A program made the position numbers and the translations under genes. DNA of 64,000 nucleotides from positions 1-64,000 of the forward strand of contig JBEKVI010000063.1 of NCBI GenBank assembly GCA_049514215.1. The letters are read 5' to 3'. A model generated the notes under the pieces. That model saw only the letters and a program-made list of their open reading frames with translations. It did no database searches and was not told the origin of the DNA. Each line of letters opens with the position of its first letter. The stretch's first letter is position 1. This stretch comes from BOG-994 sp049514215 (GTDB lineage Bacteria > Pseudomonadota > Gammaproteobacteria > Burkholderiales > Burkholderiaceae_D). Below, piece after piece: positions 1 to 8,619 of this stretch.

Positions 1-36
1 TTCTGGAACCTCTTTCGCGCATTGAAAGAGGAGTAA
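1..36 (+). CDS. C-terminal tail of a gene cut by the window edge
   Basis: The first 36 bases read in frame 1 as FWNLFRALKEE followed by TAA. A strong hairpin terminator follows 32 bases later, which fits the end of a real transcription unit. Eleven residues are too few to name a product. The aromatic-then-charged ending would suit the cytoplasmic tail of a membrane protein, but that is a guess. Confidence 0.4.
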   Translation, partial: FWNLFRALKEE

Positions 37-68
37 TGAGACGCTAAGCGCTGCTCAGGGCGCATTTC

Positions 69-100
69 AAAAACGGACGCCTTTTGCGTCCGTTTTTTTT
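69..100 (+). terminator. Rho-independent terminator
   Basis: A GC-rich stem (AAAACGGACGC pairing with GCGTCCGTTTT) with a short CTTTT loop runs into a tract of eight T. It lies just after the truncated upstream gene and before the sulfotransferase gene, so it should end the upstream transcript. Confidence 0.85.
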
Positions 101-239
101 CGCGCGAGCGCCTGCCGGTCCGCCGCGTCCAAACAGCGCATCAAGACGTCGAATGCGCCCGCCGGATGGGCAAGGCGCGCGAGGCAGCATTGCGGGCGAA
201 CCTGCGCTAATGTTGAGGGGATCGAAGGAGGCGAGCACC

Positions 240-2024
240 GTGAAAGTCGGTCGAAATGATCCCTGTGTTTGTGGGAGCGGCAAGAAGTTCAAGTACTGCT
301 GCGGCGGGGCCCCGGTCAGCGCGCCGGCAGGGCCCCCGAATCAGGACGAAATTGGGCCCATCTTAGCGTTGCTTCGATCCGGGCAGTTCGCTGAATCCGA
401 GCGGGCAGCACGGGATCTGCTCGTTCGCGAACCCGCCTGCGGGTTCGCCTGGAAGGTGCTGGGCGCATCCCTTTCGGTACAGGCCAAAGATGGCTTGGAA
501 GCCTTGCAGAAGGCGACGCTGCTCTTGCCCGACGACCCCGAAACCCACACGAATCTGGGCTATGCCTTGTGGGAGGCCGGGCGCCTCGATGAAGCTGTGG
601 CGTGCCATCGCCGCGCGCTCGAGATCGACCCTCAGCGCGCAGAGGTCCACAATAATCTCGGAAACGCCTTGCGTGACCAGTGGCTACCCGAACAGGCGAT
701 GGCCAGTTATCGCCGGGCGCTCGAGATCAAGCCCGACTACGCTTTGGCTCATAGCAACCTCGCGATCCTTCTGAGAGTGTGGGGCCGTTCCGACGAGGCC
801 GAAGCGAGTTGCCGTAGGGCGCTCGATTTGAATCCACACCTCATCCCCGCGCTTACGCTCTGGGCGGAAATTCACAGTGACAACGGCCTTTTTTCGGAAG
901 CGCAGCAGCTCCTCGAGAGTGCGCTGCGCATCGATGGGAATTCGGCGTTAGCTTGGGCGGGCATTGCACAGTTGAGAAAGATGTCCGCGGGTGACGCCGC
1001 CTGGCTCCAAGAGGCAAGCCGGGTTGTCGAGCGCAAGCTTCCCATGCGGCACGAAGTCCGATTGCGCTACGCCATCGGAAAGTATTTTGACGACATAGGC
1101 GAGTACGACTCGGCCTTCGCGAGTTACGAACGTGCGAACGAACTTCTCAAAAGATATAGCCCCAGTTACGACCGCCAAGATTTCGCCGCGTCGGTCGATC
1201 GCATCATCCGGTACTTCGATGGCCGGTGGCTTGACCTCGCCCGCAACTCCAGCGACTCGGCCCGACCGGTTTTCATCGTTGGAATGCCGCGCTCCGGAAC
1301 CACCCTTGTCGAGCAAATCCTGGCCTCGCACCCCGCAGTCTACGGGGCGGGCGAATTGCCTTATTGGAATGAGCAGTCGCGACGCTGGCCCTTGAAACCT
1401 CTGTCCCCGCAGACGAGCTCTGAGACGGTCCGTGAGATGGGGGCGGGCTATCTGCGGCTGCTTGACAGACTCGCGCCGGACGCCCTTCGGGTCGTCGACA
1501 AGATGCCCGGCAATTTTCTCTGTTTGGGCCTAATCCACGCCGCCTTGCCGAACGCCCGAATCATCCATGTGCGACGCAATCCGATTGACACCTGTCTGTC
1601 CAATTACTTTCAGCATTTTGAAAACGCGCACGCCTATAGTCACGACCTCGGGGATCTCGCCCACTACTACCGGCAATATGTGCGGCTCATGGTGCATTGG
1701 CGCTCGGTCCTTGCCCAAGACACCATTCTCGAAGTGCCTTACGAGGCCCTGGTTGCCAACCAGGAGTCATGGAGTCGGCGGATGTTGGCCTTCATTGGGC
1801 TGCCCTGGGATGCGCGTTGCCTCGAGTTCCATCGGAACACCCGGACGGTGATCACCGCCAGCAAGTGGCAGGTGCGCCAGCAGATCACCAGTGCGTCAGT
1901 GGAGCGCTGGCGCCGTTACGAGCGGTTCGTCGGTCCGCTCCAGGCCCTGCTGGAACTGGACTGGGGCGCAACGTCACTGATCGGCCAGCGCGAGGCCTCG
2001 CTAGGGGAGGAGCGCAAGGCTTAG
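240..2024 (+). CDS. SEC-C / TPR / sulfotransferase fusion protein
   Basis: Three parts are visible in 594 residues. Residues 1-22 form a SEC-C zinc-binding motif (C9, C11, C20, C21). Residues about 40-245 are five or six tetratricopeptide repeats (for example NLGYALWEAGRLDEAV and NLGNALRDQWLPEQAM). From about 342 there is a sulfotransferase domain with the 5'-phosphosulfate loop VGMPRSGTT and the 3'-phosphate-binding region IIHVRRNPIDTCLSN. PAPS-dependent sulfation is the expected chemistry; the acceptor is unknown. The GTG at 240 was chosen because AAGGAG lies nine bases upstream (225-230) and the SEC-C motif then begins at residue 3; a longer reading from 84 has no such support. There is no signal peptide, so it is probably cytoplasmic. 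Its stop overlaps the stop of the convergent neighbour. Confidence 0.85.
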   Translation: MKVGRNDPCVCGSGKKFKYCCGGAPVSAPAGPPNQDEIGPILALLRSGQFAESERAARDLLVREPACGFAWKVLGASLSVQAKDGLEALQKATLLLPDDPETHTNLGYALWEAGRLDEAVACHRRALEIDPQRAEVHNNLGNALRDQWLPEQAMASYRRALEIKPDYALAHSNLAILLRVWGRSDEAEASCRRALDLNPHLIPALTLWAEIHSDNGLFSEAQQLLESALRIDGNSALAWAGIAQLRKMSAGDAAWLQEASRVVERKLPMRHEVRLRYAIGKYFDDIGEYDSAFASYERANELLKRYSPSYDRQDFAASVDRIIRYFDGRWLDLARNSSDSARPVFIVGMPRSGTTLVEQILASHPAVYGAGELPYWNEQSRRWPLKPLSPQTSSETVREMGAGYLRLLDRLAPDALRVVDKMPGNFLCLGLIHAALPNARIIHVRRNPIDTCLSNYFQHFENAHAYSHDLGDLAHYYRQYVRLMVHWRSVLAQDTILEVPYEALVANQESWSRRMLAFIGLPWDARCLEFHRNTRTVITASKWQVRQQITSASVERWRRYERFVGPLQALLELDWGATSLIGQREASLGEERKA

Positions 2025-3622
2025 TGCGCTTTACGGCTCGTGGGCAGCGGCACCATCACGGCTTGACCGGGCGCGCTGCATCCGGCGTCGCAACAACGGC
2101 CCGGTTGCCGGTTCTGAGTGATAGGGCGCTGGTCCTCGTGCACAACGCCGCGCTCAAGCAAACGCTCGACCAGTTCCACCTTGGAGCCAAGAGGATAATT
2201 GCGCCAGATCTCCTGCCTGAGCGCGGCCGGCGAGCCGCCCCCATGTAAGCTGATAGTCGAATACCAGCCGCCCTGGTAAGACGCCGTCAGGTCCTCGATG
2301 AGGCGTGCGGTCTGAATGCGCTTGTCGTAGGGGACATCCGGATTCGCGCGCAGCACCTCCGAAAGCGTGGCTTCGGTTGCGGGGTTATGGTCCTCTTCGG
2401 GACCCGGCAGTGCGACGATGAGGCCCCCCGACACCTCGTGGGCGATGCGGTGCATGTCATAGATCTGCGTGGACAAAAGGAGCTTGCCGATGTTGCTATA
2501 TACCGGCTCTGGCATGAAGGAATGACTGTGGGGATCCTCGGACGAATAGACGCTGGCCGCCACACCACAGGCATAGAAACCTTCCACGATCTTAATGAGG
2601 TCGACCATCAGATCGCGCAGGTTGCCTTTGGCGCCCGGATCAAAGCCGTTCGCCTCGCACATGAGGGCGCCTGCGCCAATGAGGAGGTCACCGAAGCCCG
2701 CCCGGGCCCCGATGCAGCTATGTCGGTGGTGCGTGGCGTAACTGTAGGTCAGCGCGTGGCTGTGTTCCCATTCACCCTCGAAGAAGACTCTCTCCCATGG
2801 GACAAAGACGCGATCGAAAATGACGACTCCGGTGGACTGCCCGTACTTGCGCGAAAACAGCGCGCCTCCATGCTCCAGTTTTTCTCCTGGCCTGCCGGCC
2901 GGGCGGGCCACGATGGTCAGGCCTTTCGCATCCACCGGTGTGGCGCAGCAGACCGCAAATGGCGCATCCTGGGCGGTCATGTTGCGGCTGGGCATGACCA
3001 GAAACTCGTGCATGTAAGGGGCACCGGTCACGATCGCCTTGGTCCCGCTTAAGACTATGCCCTTGGCGTTGCGCTCGACGACGTGGACGTAAGTATCCGG
3101 ATTGGCCTGCTCGTGCGGCCTTTTGCTACGGTCCCCTTTGGCATCGGTCATCGCAATGCCCAGCGCAAGGTCGCGGTCTTGCACGTCTGCAAGAAAGGCC
3201 TTGAATTTCGCGCGGTGTTCGGTCGAACCGCGGGCGTCGTCAATCCGGGCGACGGCTTGCGCGAGTCCGTTAAGCGCATCGTGCGCCAGATACCGCTGGG
3301 CGCAGCCGGTCTCCTGACAAAGGAGTCGGACCGCCTCAAGTTTGTTAAGCAAATCCCCGGCGGAGGTATTGATGTGGAGCATGCGGTTGACCACGCGATT
3401 GCGGTCGATCTGCGTGGCCTGCGCCAGTGCGGCCAACTCGGGCTTGCGGGCGAAATCGTAGGTGTAGGCGAGGGCATTGACTCCGGGCCGAAAGAGCGGC
3501 TCACCGGGCACGCTTTCCACCGCCCGTCCGTTCAGGTAGACGACAGGCTTGTAATTTCGCAAGGACTCGCGATAGTCGTCGCCACTCATCAGATCGGCCC
3601 GCGAATTCGTTAAAGTGTCCAT
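2021..3622 (-). CDS. HpaB-family protein close to 4-hydroxybutyryl-CoA dehydratase (AbfD), iron-sulfur ligands partly lost
   Basis: This 533-residue protein belongs to the 4-hydroxyphenylacetate 3-hydroxylase / 4-hydroxybutyryl-CoA dehydratase family of FAD enzymes. From memory it aligns along its length with clostridial AbfD (AMTDAKGDR, SLHGGGSPAA, EVSGGLIVALP). AbfD binds its [4Fe-4S] cluster with C99, C103, H292 and C299. Here C107 and H299 are kept, but the other two positions are Y111 and A306; the AbfD catalytic Y296 is C303 and K300 is R307. A canonical dehydratase mechanism is therefore unlikely, and a flavin monooxygenase or oxidoreductase role is the better inference. The C-terminal tail carries an odd CCDAGC cluster. 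It is divergent from a TetR gene with a palindrome between them. The substrate is unknown. Confidence 0.8.
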   Translation of the reverse strand: MDTLTNSRADLMSGDDYRESLRNYKPVVYLNGRAVESVPGEPLFRPGVNALAYTYDFARKPELAALAQATQIDRNRVVNRMLHINTSAGDLLNKLEAVRLLCQETGCAQRYLAHDALNGLAQAVARIDDARGSTEHRAKFKAFLADVQDRDLALGIAMTDAKGDRSKRPHEQANPDTYVHVVERNAKGIVLSGTKAIVTGAPYMHEFLVMPSRNMTAQDAPFAVCCATPVDAKGLTIVARPAGRPGEKLEHGGALFSRKYGQSTGVVIFDRVFVPWERVFFEGEWEHSHALTYSYATHHRHSCIGARAGFGDLLIGAGALMCEANGFDPGAKGNLRDLMVDLIKIVEGFYACGVAASVYSSEDPHSHSFMPEPVYSNIGKLLLSTQIYDMHRIAHEVSGGLIVALPGPEEDHNPATEATLSEVLRANPDVPYDKRIQTARLIEDLTASYQGGWYSTISLHGGGSPAALRQEIWRNYPLGSKVELVERLLERGVVHEDQRPITQNRQPGRCCDAGCSAPGQAVMVPLPTSRKAH

Positions 3623-3654
3623 GGCGTCGGTCCGTTGGCTAAATTGTGATTTTA

Positions 3655-3675
3655 TATTTGAACACTGTTCAAATA
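3655..3675. promoter_or_regulatory. 21-bp perfect palindrome, probable TetR operator
   Basis: TATTTGAAC-ACT-GTTCAAATA is a perfect inverted repeat with 9-bp arms and a 3-bp centre. It lies 33 bp upstream of the HpaB-like start and 26 bp upstream of the TetR start, in locally AT-rich DNA. Size and position fit an operator through which the regulator controls both itself and its neighbour. Confidence 0.75.
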
Positions 3676-3700
3676 ATTGGTCAATGATCTACAATTGCGC

Positions 3701-4423
3701 ATGAGCGCGATTTCGCCCCCCTCCGAGTCCAAGGCCAGGCGCGTGCGGCGAACACAAGAGATCGCGAAGGCAAGCCCTCGCGAGGCGCGTCAGCAGGCTA
3801 TGACCGATGCGCGCCGGTCCCTCATTCTCGGCGCCGCGCGTGCGGCATTCTTTGAGCTGGGTCTGGAGGGGACCAGCATTCGCGCGATAGCACAACGTGC
3901 AGGCTACGCTCCCGGCGCCATCTACAGCTATTTTTCCAGCAAGGAGGAGGTGTACGGAGCGCTCTTGGCTGAGTCGCTGCAACGCCTTCATGATCGAGTC
4001 GCGCGCGCCCGGGCGCTGTGCGAAGGGGACGGCGCGCAACGGCTTAGGGCCGTCTCGAAGGCGTTCCTCAGTTTCTATGAGGAGAATCCAAGGGAACTGG
4101 ATCTGGGCTTTTATCTCTTTAACGGGGCCCGCCCCCGTGGATTGACTCCGGCTTTGAATGCCACTTTGAATCAGCGCCTCGCAGAGGCGCTGCGTCCGGC
4201 GCAGGAGGCCCTGGAGGAACTTGGCCTGTCCCGAGAAGCTTCACTCGCGGAAGTCACGGCCGTATTTGCGCACAGCGTCGGGCTCTTGATTCTGAGCCAT
4301 ACGGGCCGGATACGCATGTTCAAACAGGCCCCTCAGAGCCTGTTTGATGCATACCTGGAACAGTTATTGGCGCGGATCTTTGCGTCTCGGCGCGCGCTGG
4401 ACGTGGGTTCGGGTCCGGGCTAG
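3701..4423 (+). CDS. TetR/AcrR-family transcriptional regulator
   Basis: The 240-residue protein has the TetR helix-turn-helix at about residues 40-85, recognisable from TSIRAIAQRAGYAPGAIYSY and the following FSSKEEVY. The remaining, all-helical part would be the ligand-binding and dimer domain. A basic extension of about 35 residues precedes the DNA-binding domain, which is longer than usual. ATG 3701 was chosen over TTG 3677 because the earlier start sits against the palindrome. It is transcribed away from the HpaB-like gene, so it probably represses that gene and itself; the inducer cannot be read from sequence. Confidence 0.9.
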   Translation: MSAISPPSESKARRVRRTQEIAKASPREARQQAMTDARRSLILGAARAAFFELGLEGTSIRAIAQRAGYAPGAIYSYFSSKEEVYGALLAESLQRLHDRVARARALCEGDGAQRLRAVSKAFLSFYEENPRELDLGFYLFNGARPRGLTPALNATLNQRLAEALRPAQEALEELGLSREASLAEVTAVFAHSVGLLILSHTGRIRMFKQAPQSLFDAYLEQLLARIFASRRALDVGSGPG

Positions 4424-4649
4424 GTATGTTGCCTGATCTCCGACCGCGGCCCGCATGGAGCCGTCGGCTCGCATCGGTCAGCTTACCGCCCTGCGCGCTC
4501 TTCCTAGGCCGCGCTGTCTTGCAGCCCGTGCGTTGCTTGCATCGTGGCCTAGACGGCGCCATGAGGGCACGGGCCTTCGCGCGCGTGTCGCTGCCCCGGT
4601 CCCACACGCCGACCCTGCGCGCCTAAAGCCGGGGCTGCCGGCGCAGCCG

Positions 4650-6092
4650 TTAGACCCCTAGGATCGAGACGCTCTTGGTGACCAGGTAGGCCTCCATGGC
4701 TTCGGGACCCCCTTCCGAGCCGTAGCCCGAATCCTTGACGCCGCCGAAAGGCATCTCAGCTGACGGTGTGGCGGGCTGATTGATCCAAAGCATGCCAAGT
4801 TCCAGCCTTTGCGCGAGCTCGTGCGCGGTCTTGATGGAGCGCGTGAAGGCATAGCCGGCAAGGCCGTACGGAAGCCGGTTGGCCTCCTGAATGGCTTCCT
4901 CGAGCGTGTCGAAAACGCGGATCGCGGCAACCGGTCCGAAAGGCTCGTTATTGAACACATCTGCATCGAGCGGCACGTCGGTAAGCACGGTCGGGGAAAA
5001 GAAGTTGCCGGTGCGGCCCACGCGTTCGCCGCCCGTTGCAACCTTGGCGCCCTTGGAGCGGGCATCCTCGATGACCTTGGTCATGGCGCCCAAGCGACGC
5101 GAGTTCGCAAGCGGACCAAGCGTCGTGCCTTCGGCCAAGCCATCCCCGAGCTTGAGTCCTTCTGCGTGTTTAACGAGGGCTTGGGAGAAGGCATCTTTCA
5201 AGCTGCGGTGCACGAGAAAGCGCGTGGGCGAGATGCAGACCTGCCCGGCATTGCGGAACTTCGCGGCACCGGCCGCCTTGACCGCCAAAGCGACATCGGC
5301 ATCCTCGGCGACGATGACGGGTGCATGACCACCGAGTTCCATGGTGACCCGCTTCATATGCCGCCCCGCGAGCGCTGCCAATTCCTTGCCCACCGGGGTC
5401 GAGCCGGTAAAGGTCACCTTGCGGATCACCGGATGCGGAATCAGATAGTTCGAGATCTCCGCAGGATGACCGAATACGAGCCCGATCGTTCCTGCCGGAA
5501 TGCCAGCGTCGACGAACGCGCCCAGTAGCGCCGCGGGCGAAGCCGGAGTCTCCTCGGGAGCCTTGACGAGAAACGAGCAGCCGCTGGCCAAGGCCGCTCC
5601 GAGCTTTCGAACGATCTGGTTGATCGGAAAGTTCCAAGGGGTAAACGCCGCAACCGGACCCACCGGCTCCTTGAGCACAAGCTGTTGGGCTGCCAAGTTG
5701 CGCGACGGTACGATCCGTCCGTAGACCCGCCGGCCTTCCTCGGCGAACCAGTCGATGATATCGGCACCGGCCATGACTTCGCCGCGGGCTTCGATGAGCG
5801 GTTTGCCTTGTTCCTGGGTCAAAAGACGCGCGATCGCATCGGCCCTCTCGCGCACGAGGGAGGCCGCGCGACGCATGGTCGCTGCGCGCTCGTGCGCAGA
5901 CACTTTGCGCCAGGCGTCGAAACCCCGCTGCGCGGCGGCTAGCGCGCGGTCTAGGTCCGCAATGCCCGCGCAGGCCACCTTTCCAATCGGTTCTCCCGTG
6001 GCGGGATTCAGGACGTCGAGGGTTTTTTTGCTTTCGGCATCGACCCATTGATTGTCGATGAGCAGTCGAGTGTGGGGATACGATTCGGTCAT
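4650..6092 (-). CDS. gabD: NAD(P)-dependent aldehyde dehydrogenase, succinate-semialdehyde dehydrogenase type
   Basis: A complete 480-residue aldehyde dehydrogenase. Visible parts are TPWNFPINQ with the catalytic Asn at 154, cofactor Lys 177 (VKAPEE), general base E252 in MELGG, nucleophile C286 in NAGQVC, and E383 in NEPFGP. Length and motifs match GabD-type enzymes that oxidise succinate semialdehyde to succinate, although the substrate class in this family is hard to fix by eye. It lies 226 bp beyond the convergent TetR gene. If the AbfD-like neighbour acts on C4 compounds, a link through succinate semialdehyde is possible, but this is inference. The symbol is tentative. Confidence 0.8.
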   Translation of the reverse strand: MTESYPHTRLLIDNQWVDAESKKTLDVLNPATGEPIGKVACAGIADLDRALAAAQRGFDAWRKVSAHERAATMRRAASLVRERADAIARLLTQEQGKPLIEARGEVMAGADIIDWFAEEGRRVYGRIVPSRNLAAQQLVLKEPVGPVAAFTPWNFPINQIVRKLGAALASGCSFLVKAPEETPASPAALLGAFVDAGIPAGTIGLVFGHPAEISNYLIPHPVIRKVTFTGSTPVGKELAALAGRHMKRVTMELGGHAPVIVAEDADVALAVKAAGAAKFRNAGQVCISPTRFLVHRSLKDAFSQALVKHAEGLKLGDGLAEGTTLGPLANSRRLGAMTKVIEDARSKGAKVATGGERVGRTGNFFSPTVLTDVPLDADVFNNEPFGPVAAIRVFDTLEEAIQEANRLPYGLAGYAFTRSIKTAHELAQRLELGMLWINQPATPSAEMPFGGVKDSGYGSEGGPEAMEAYLVTKSVSILGV

Positions 6093-6300
6093 GGGAAGCC
6101 TCTATGAATTGTCGTCGCAGATGACCTGCGGGCCTGCGCCGCGAAGGGCGCGATGCAACCCCTCTATTTTAAGGCGAACCGGTCCAAGACGTCGTTTGGC
6201 GTGGATTGCGGTCGCACCGGGTCCAGCGTGGCGGACGGCAAGCGTTTGGCACTGCGCTTTTCCATCCAAAATCAGGGGCGGCCCCGCACATCGCGTCAAA

Positions 6301-6329
6301 TTGCCGCGGGTTGCATTCCATGGTTTAAT
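6301..6329 (+). promoter_or_regulatory. Candidate sigma-70 promoter of ppiD
   Basis: TTGCCG and TTTAAT are separated by exactly 17 bases. Transcription would begin near 6336 and give a leader of about 185 bases containing the hairpin at 6361-6382. Confidence 0.45.
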
Positions 6330-6360
6330 TCGACCCGAATTGACGCCATAGGCTGTCATC

Positions 6361-6382
6361 GCGAAAGGCGGGGGCCTTTCGC
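6361..6382 (+). repeat. Perfect hairpin in the ppiD leader
   Basis: GCGAAAGGC-GGGG-GCCTTTCGC has 9-bp perfect arms and a four-base loop. There is no following T tract, so it is not a standard terminator. It could stabilise or regulate the leader RNA. Confidence 0.45.
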
Positions 6383-6519
6383 CGTTCGCGGAGTCCGATA
6401 AGAGAGGAAAAGGGTCGGGTCCGTCCAAGCGCTCGTCGCATGCGAGCGCGCCTCGTCACCTTCCGGGTTGCTTCGGCCCTTGTGCTCTTAATCCCTCATC
6501 CCAGCTGAAGGGTTGTTCC

Positions 6520-8460
6520 ATGTTCGAGTTCATTCGTCATCATCAGCGCCTCATGCAGCTCTTGCTGCTGATTCTCATCTTTCCGCCGTTTGCCCTTTGG
6601 GGGGTTCAAAGCTATATGCGGGACCGCGATTCCGGGGACGGACTTGCACGAATCGATGGGAAGGTCATCACCGAATCCGACTTTGACGCCGAACAAAGGA
6701 AAGAACTCGATCGGATGCAGCGGATCATGGGCTCGAGCGTCGACCCCAAGATGTTGCAGACACCTGAGGCGCGTGCCCAGACGCTTCAGACCCTCATCGC
6801 CGATCGCGTTCTGGCAAGCGAAATCCAGCGCGCGCATCTGACAGTCAGTGAGAACCAGGTCCGCGATGAAGTGGCCGCGATGCCTGAGATCCGAAGGCTT
6901 TACGGCGCCGACGGCAAACTGGATGTCGAGGCGTACGACCGGCTTTTGGCCGCTTCTGGCTACACGCGGGAGCAACTGATGTCTGAGGTGCGCAGCGGAA
7001 TCCTGATGCGCGAGATCGCCACCACGATTCCGAGCTCGTCCATCGTGCCAGAGGCCGTCGTGCGGGACCTTGGCACAGCGCTCGACCAGACACGATCCGT
7101 CCAGGAACTCGATTTCAAGGCTGCCGACTATACGAGTCAGGTCCAGGTATCCGAGGACGACATCAAACACTATTACGAGACGCATCTGGCCGAGTTCCAC
7201 GTGCCCGAGCAACTGAAGGTCCAGTACCTCGTTTTGGATCAGGCCGCGCTCGCTGCGAACCTGAGCGTGAGCGATGACGATCTGAAGTCTTACTACGAAG
7301 AGAACAAGACCAAGTTTGTGGTACCCGAAGAGAGAAGGGCGAGCCACATCCTCATCAAGGTGGCCAGCGATGCCTCTGCCGCCGACCGCGAGAAGGCCAA
7401 GGCGAAGGCGCAAGACGTCCTGGCCAAAGCACGAGCCAATCCGGGCGATTTCGCGAAACTTGCCAAGCAATATTCCGAGGATGAAGGCTCAGCCGAAAAA
7501 GGGGGTGATCTGGACTGGGCTGCGGCATCCGCCTATGTCGGGCCCTTCTCGGACGCGCTTTTCAAGCTCAAACCCAACGAGATGAGCGATCTGGTCCAAA
7601 CCGAATTCGGCTATCACATCATCCTCCTGACGGGCGTCCGGCCGGGAGCGGTCAGAACCTTAGACCAAGTGCGTGCGCAGATCGAAGGCGACGTGCGTAA
7701 ACGCCTGGCGGCGACCCGCTATGCCAATCAGGCCGAAGATTTTCGGAACATGGTCTATAACCAGCCCGACAGCCTGGAGCCGGCCGCCCAGAAGTTCGGC
7801 CTGAAGATCCAAAGCCAGGAGGGCGTGACCGATGCGGCCAATCCCGCGCTGGGCGCGAAGAATCCGCTCAACAACGACAAGCTGCGCGCCGCATTGTTCT
7901 CCGATGACGTCCTGAAGAAAAAGCACAACACCGAAGCAGTCGATGTGGCCCCCGGCACGGTTGCTGCGGCACGCGTGGAGGCGGATACGCCGGCGCTGAC
8001 CAAAACGCTTGCTGAGGTGAGCGATGCCATCCGCAAGAGCTTGACCACGGAACGCGCCCGCGCATTGGCTCAAAAGGCGGGTGAAGCGAAGCTTGCGGAG
8101 TTGAAAAAAGAGCCCAGCGATGCGGGCTTTGGGCCCGCTGTCGCCGTCAACCGCTCCAAACCAGGTCATATTTCCCCCGCGGCGGTCAAGGAGATCTTTA
8201 AGACCGACGTTTCCAAATTACCCGCATTTTGCGGGGCCGATCTGCCGGGCGATTCGTTTGGCGTTTTCCGAATCGCCAAGGTGGACAATCCCGGCGCCCC
8301 CGATCCGGCGCGGGAGGCGAATCTGAAGAGCCAGCTCGCGCGCGCCTCGGGGGAACTGGAATTCTCGTCGTACCTCGAGGGACTCAAAAAGCGACTGAAG
8401 GTCCAGATCAACGACAAGGCAGCACTCATGCCCAAACCGCAAGACGCTGATAACTCCTAG
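6520..8460 (+). CDS. ppiD: Periplasmic folding chaperone / peptidyl-prolyl isomerase PpiD (SurA_N + PPIC)
   Basis: The 646-residue protein is anchored by one N-terminal membrane segment (about residues 12-30) with a short cytoplasmic stretch, as in PpiD. A SurA/PpiD-like chaperone region follows (about 40-250). A parvulin domain spans about 268-368, with ASHILIKV, GGDLDWAA and FGYHIILLTG visible. A long C-terminal chaperone-like part completes it. PpiD assists newly exported proteins near the Sec translocon at the periplasmic face. The start has GAAGGG eight bases upstream. The opening MFEFIRHHQR resembles betaproteobacterial PpiD. Confidence 0.9.
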   Translation: MFEFIRHHQRLMQLLLLILIFPPFALWGVQSYMRDRDSGDGLARIDGKVITESDFDAEQRKELDRMQRIMGSSVDPKMLQTPEARAQTLQTLIADRVLASEIQRAHLTVSENQVRDEVAAMPEIRRLYGADGKLDVEAYDRLLAASGYTREQLMSEVRSGILMREIATTIPSSSIVPEAVVRDLGTALDQTRSVQELDFKAADYTSQVQVSEDDIKHYYETHLAEFHVPEQLKVQYLVLDQAALAANLSVSDDDLKSYYEENKTKFVVPEERRASHILIKVASDASAADREKAKAKAQDVLAKARANPGDFAKLAKQYSEDEGSAEKGGDLDWAAASAYVGPFSDALFKLKPNEMSDLVQTEFGYHIILLTGVRPGAVRTLDQVRAQIEGDVRKRLAATRYANQAEDFRNMVYNQPDSLEPAAQKFGLKIQSQEGVTDAANPALGAKNPLNNDKLRAALFSDDVLKKKHNTEAVDVAPGTVAAARVEADTPALTKTLAEVSDAIRKSLTTERARALAQKAGEAKLAELKKEPSDAGFGPAVAVNRSKPGHISPAAVKEIFKTDVSKLPAFCGADLPGDSFGVFRIAKVDNPGAPDPAREANLKSQLARASGELEFSSYLEGLKKRLKVQINDKAALMPKPQDADNS

Positions 8461-8476
8461 GCCCTGCCCTGCAGGA

Positions 8477-8496
8477 AACCGGGCGTTGGCCCGGTT
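8477..8496 (+). terminator. GC-rich hairpin downstream of ppiD, possible weak terminator
   Basis: AACCGGGC-GTTG-GCCCGGTT forms a perfect 8-bp stem 17 bases after the ppiD stop. No T tract follows, so if it terminates transcription it does so inefficiently or with Rho; it may instead protect the mRNA 3' end. Confidence 0.4.
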
Positions 8497-8619
8497 CGTG
8501 CGAGCAAATGACGGTGCCGGCACCTCAGCGCAGCGGCTTGGCTCGGGGTTTCCCGAGTTGCGCGCCGCTTGGGAATGACGGACTGTTCGAGTCAGTGACC
8601 TGATCCTGGGAGGCGCAAC

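Larger units (their letters stand above)
6093..6519. other. 427-bp divergent intergenic region (gabD-type / ppiD)
   Basis: No credible gene was found here; the open frames are short and lack motifs. The region holds a candidate sigma-70 promoter (6301-6329) and a perfect 9-bp hairpin (6361-6382), listed separately. The rest shows nothing recognisable. Confidence 0.5.

Noticed and set aside
4424..4649. Short plus-strand frames between the TetR and aldehyde dehydrogenase genes
   Set aside because: Arg/Ala/Pro-rich translations without motifs. A GGCTGC...GCAGCC hairpin near 4635-4650 has no T tract, so no terminator was called.
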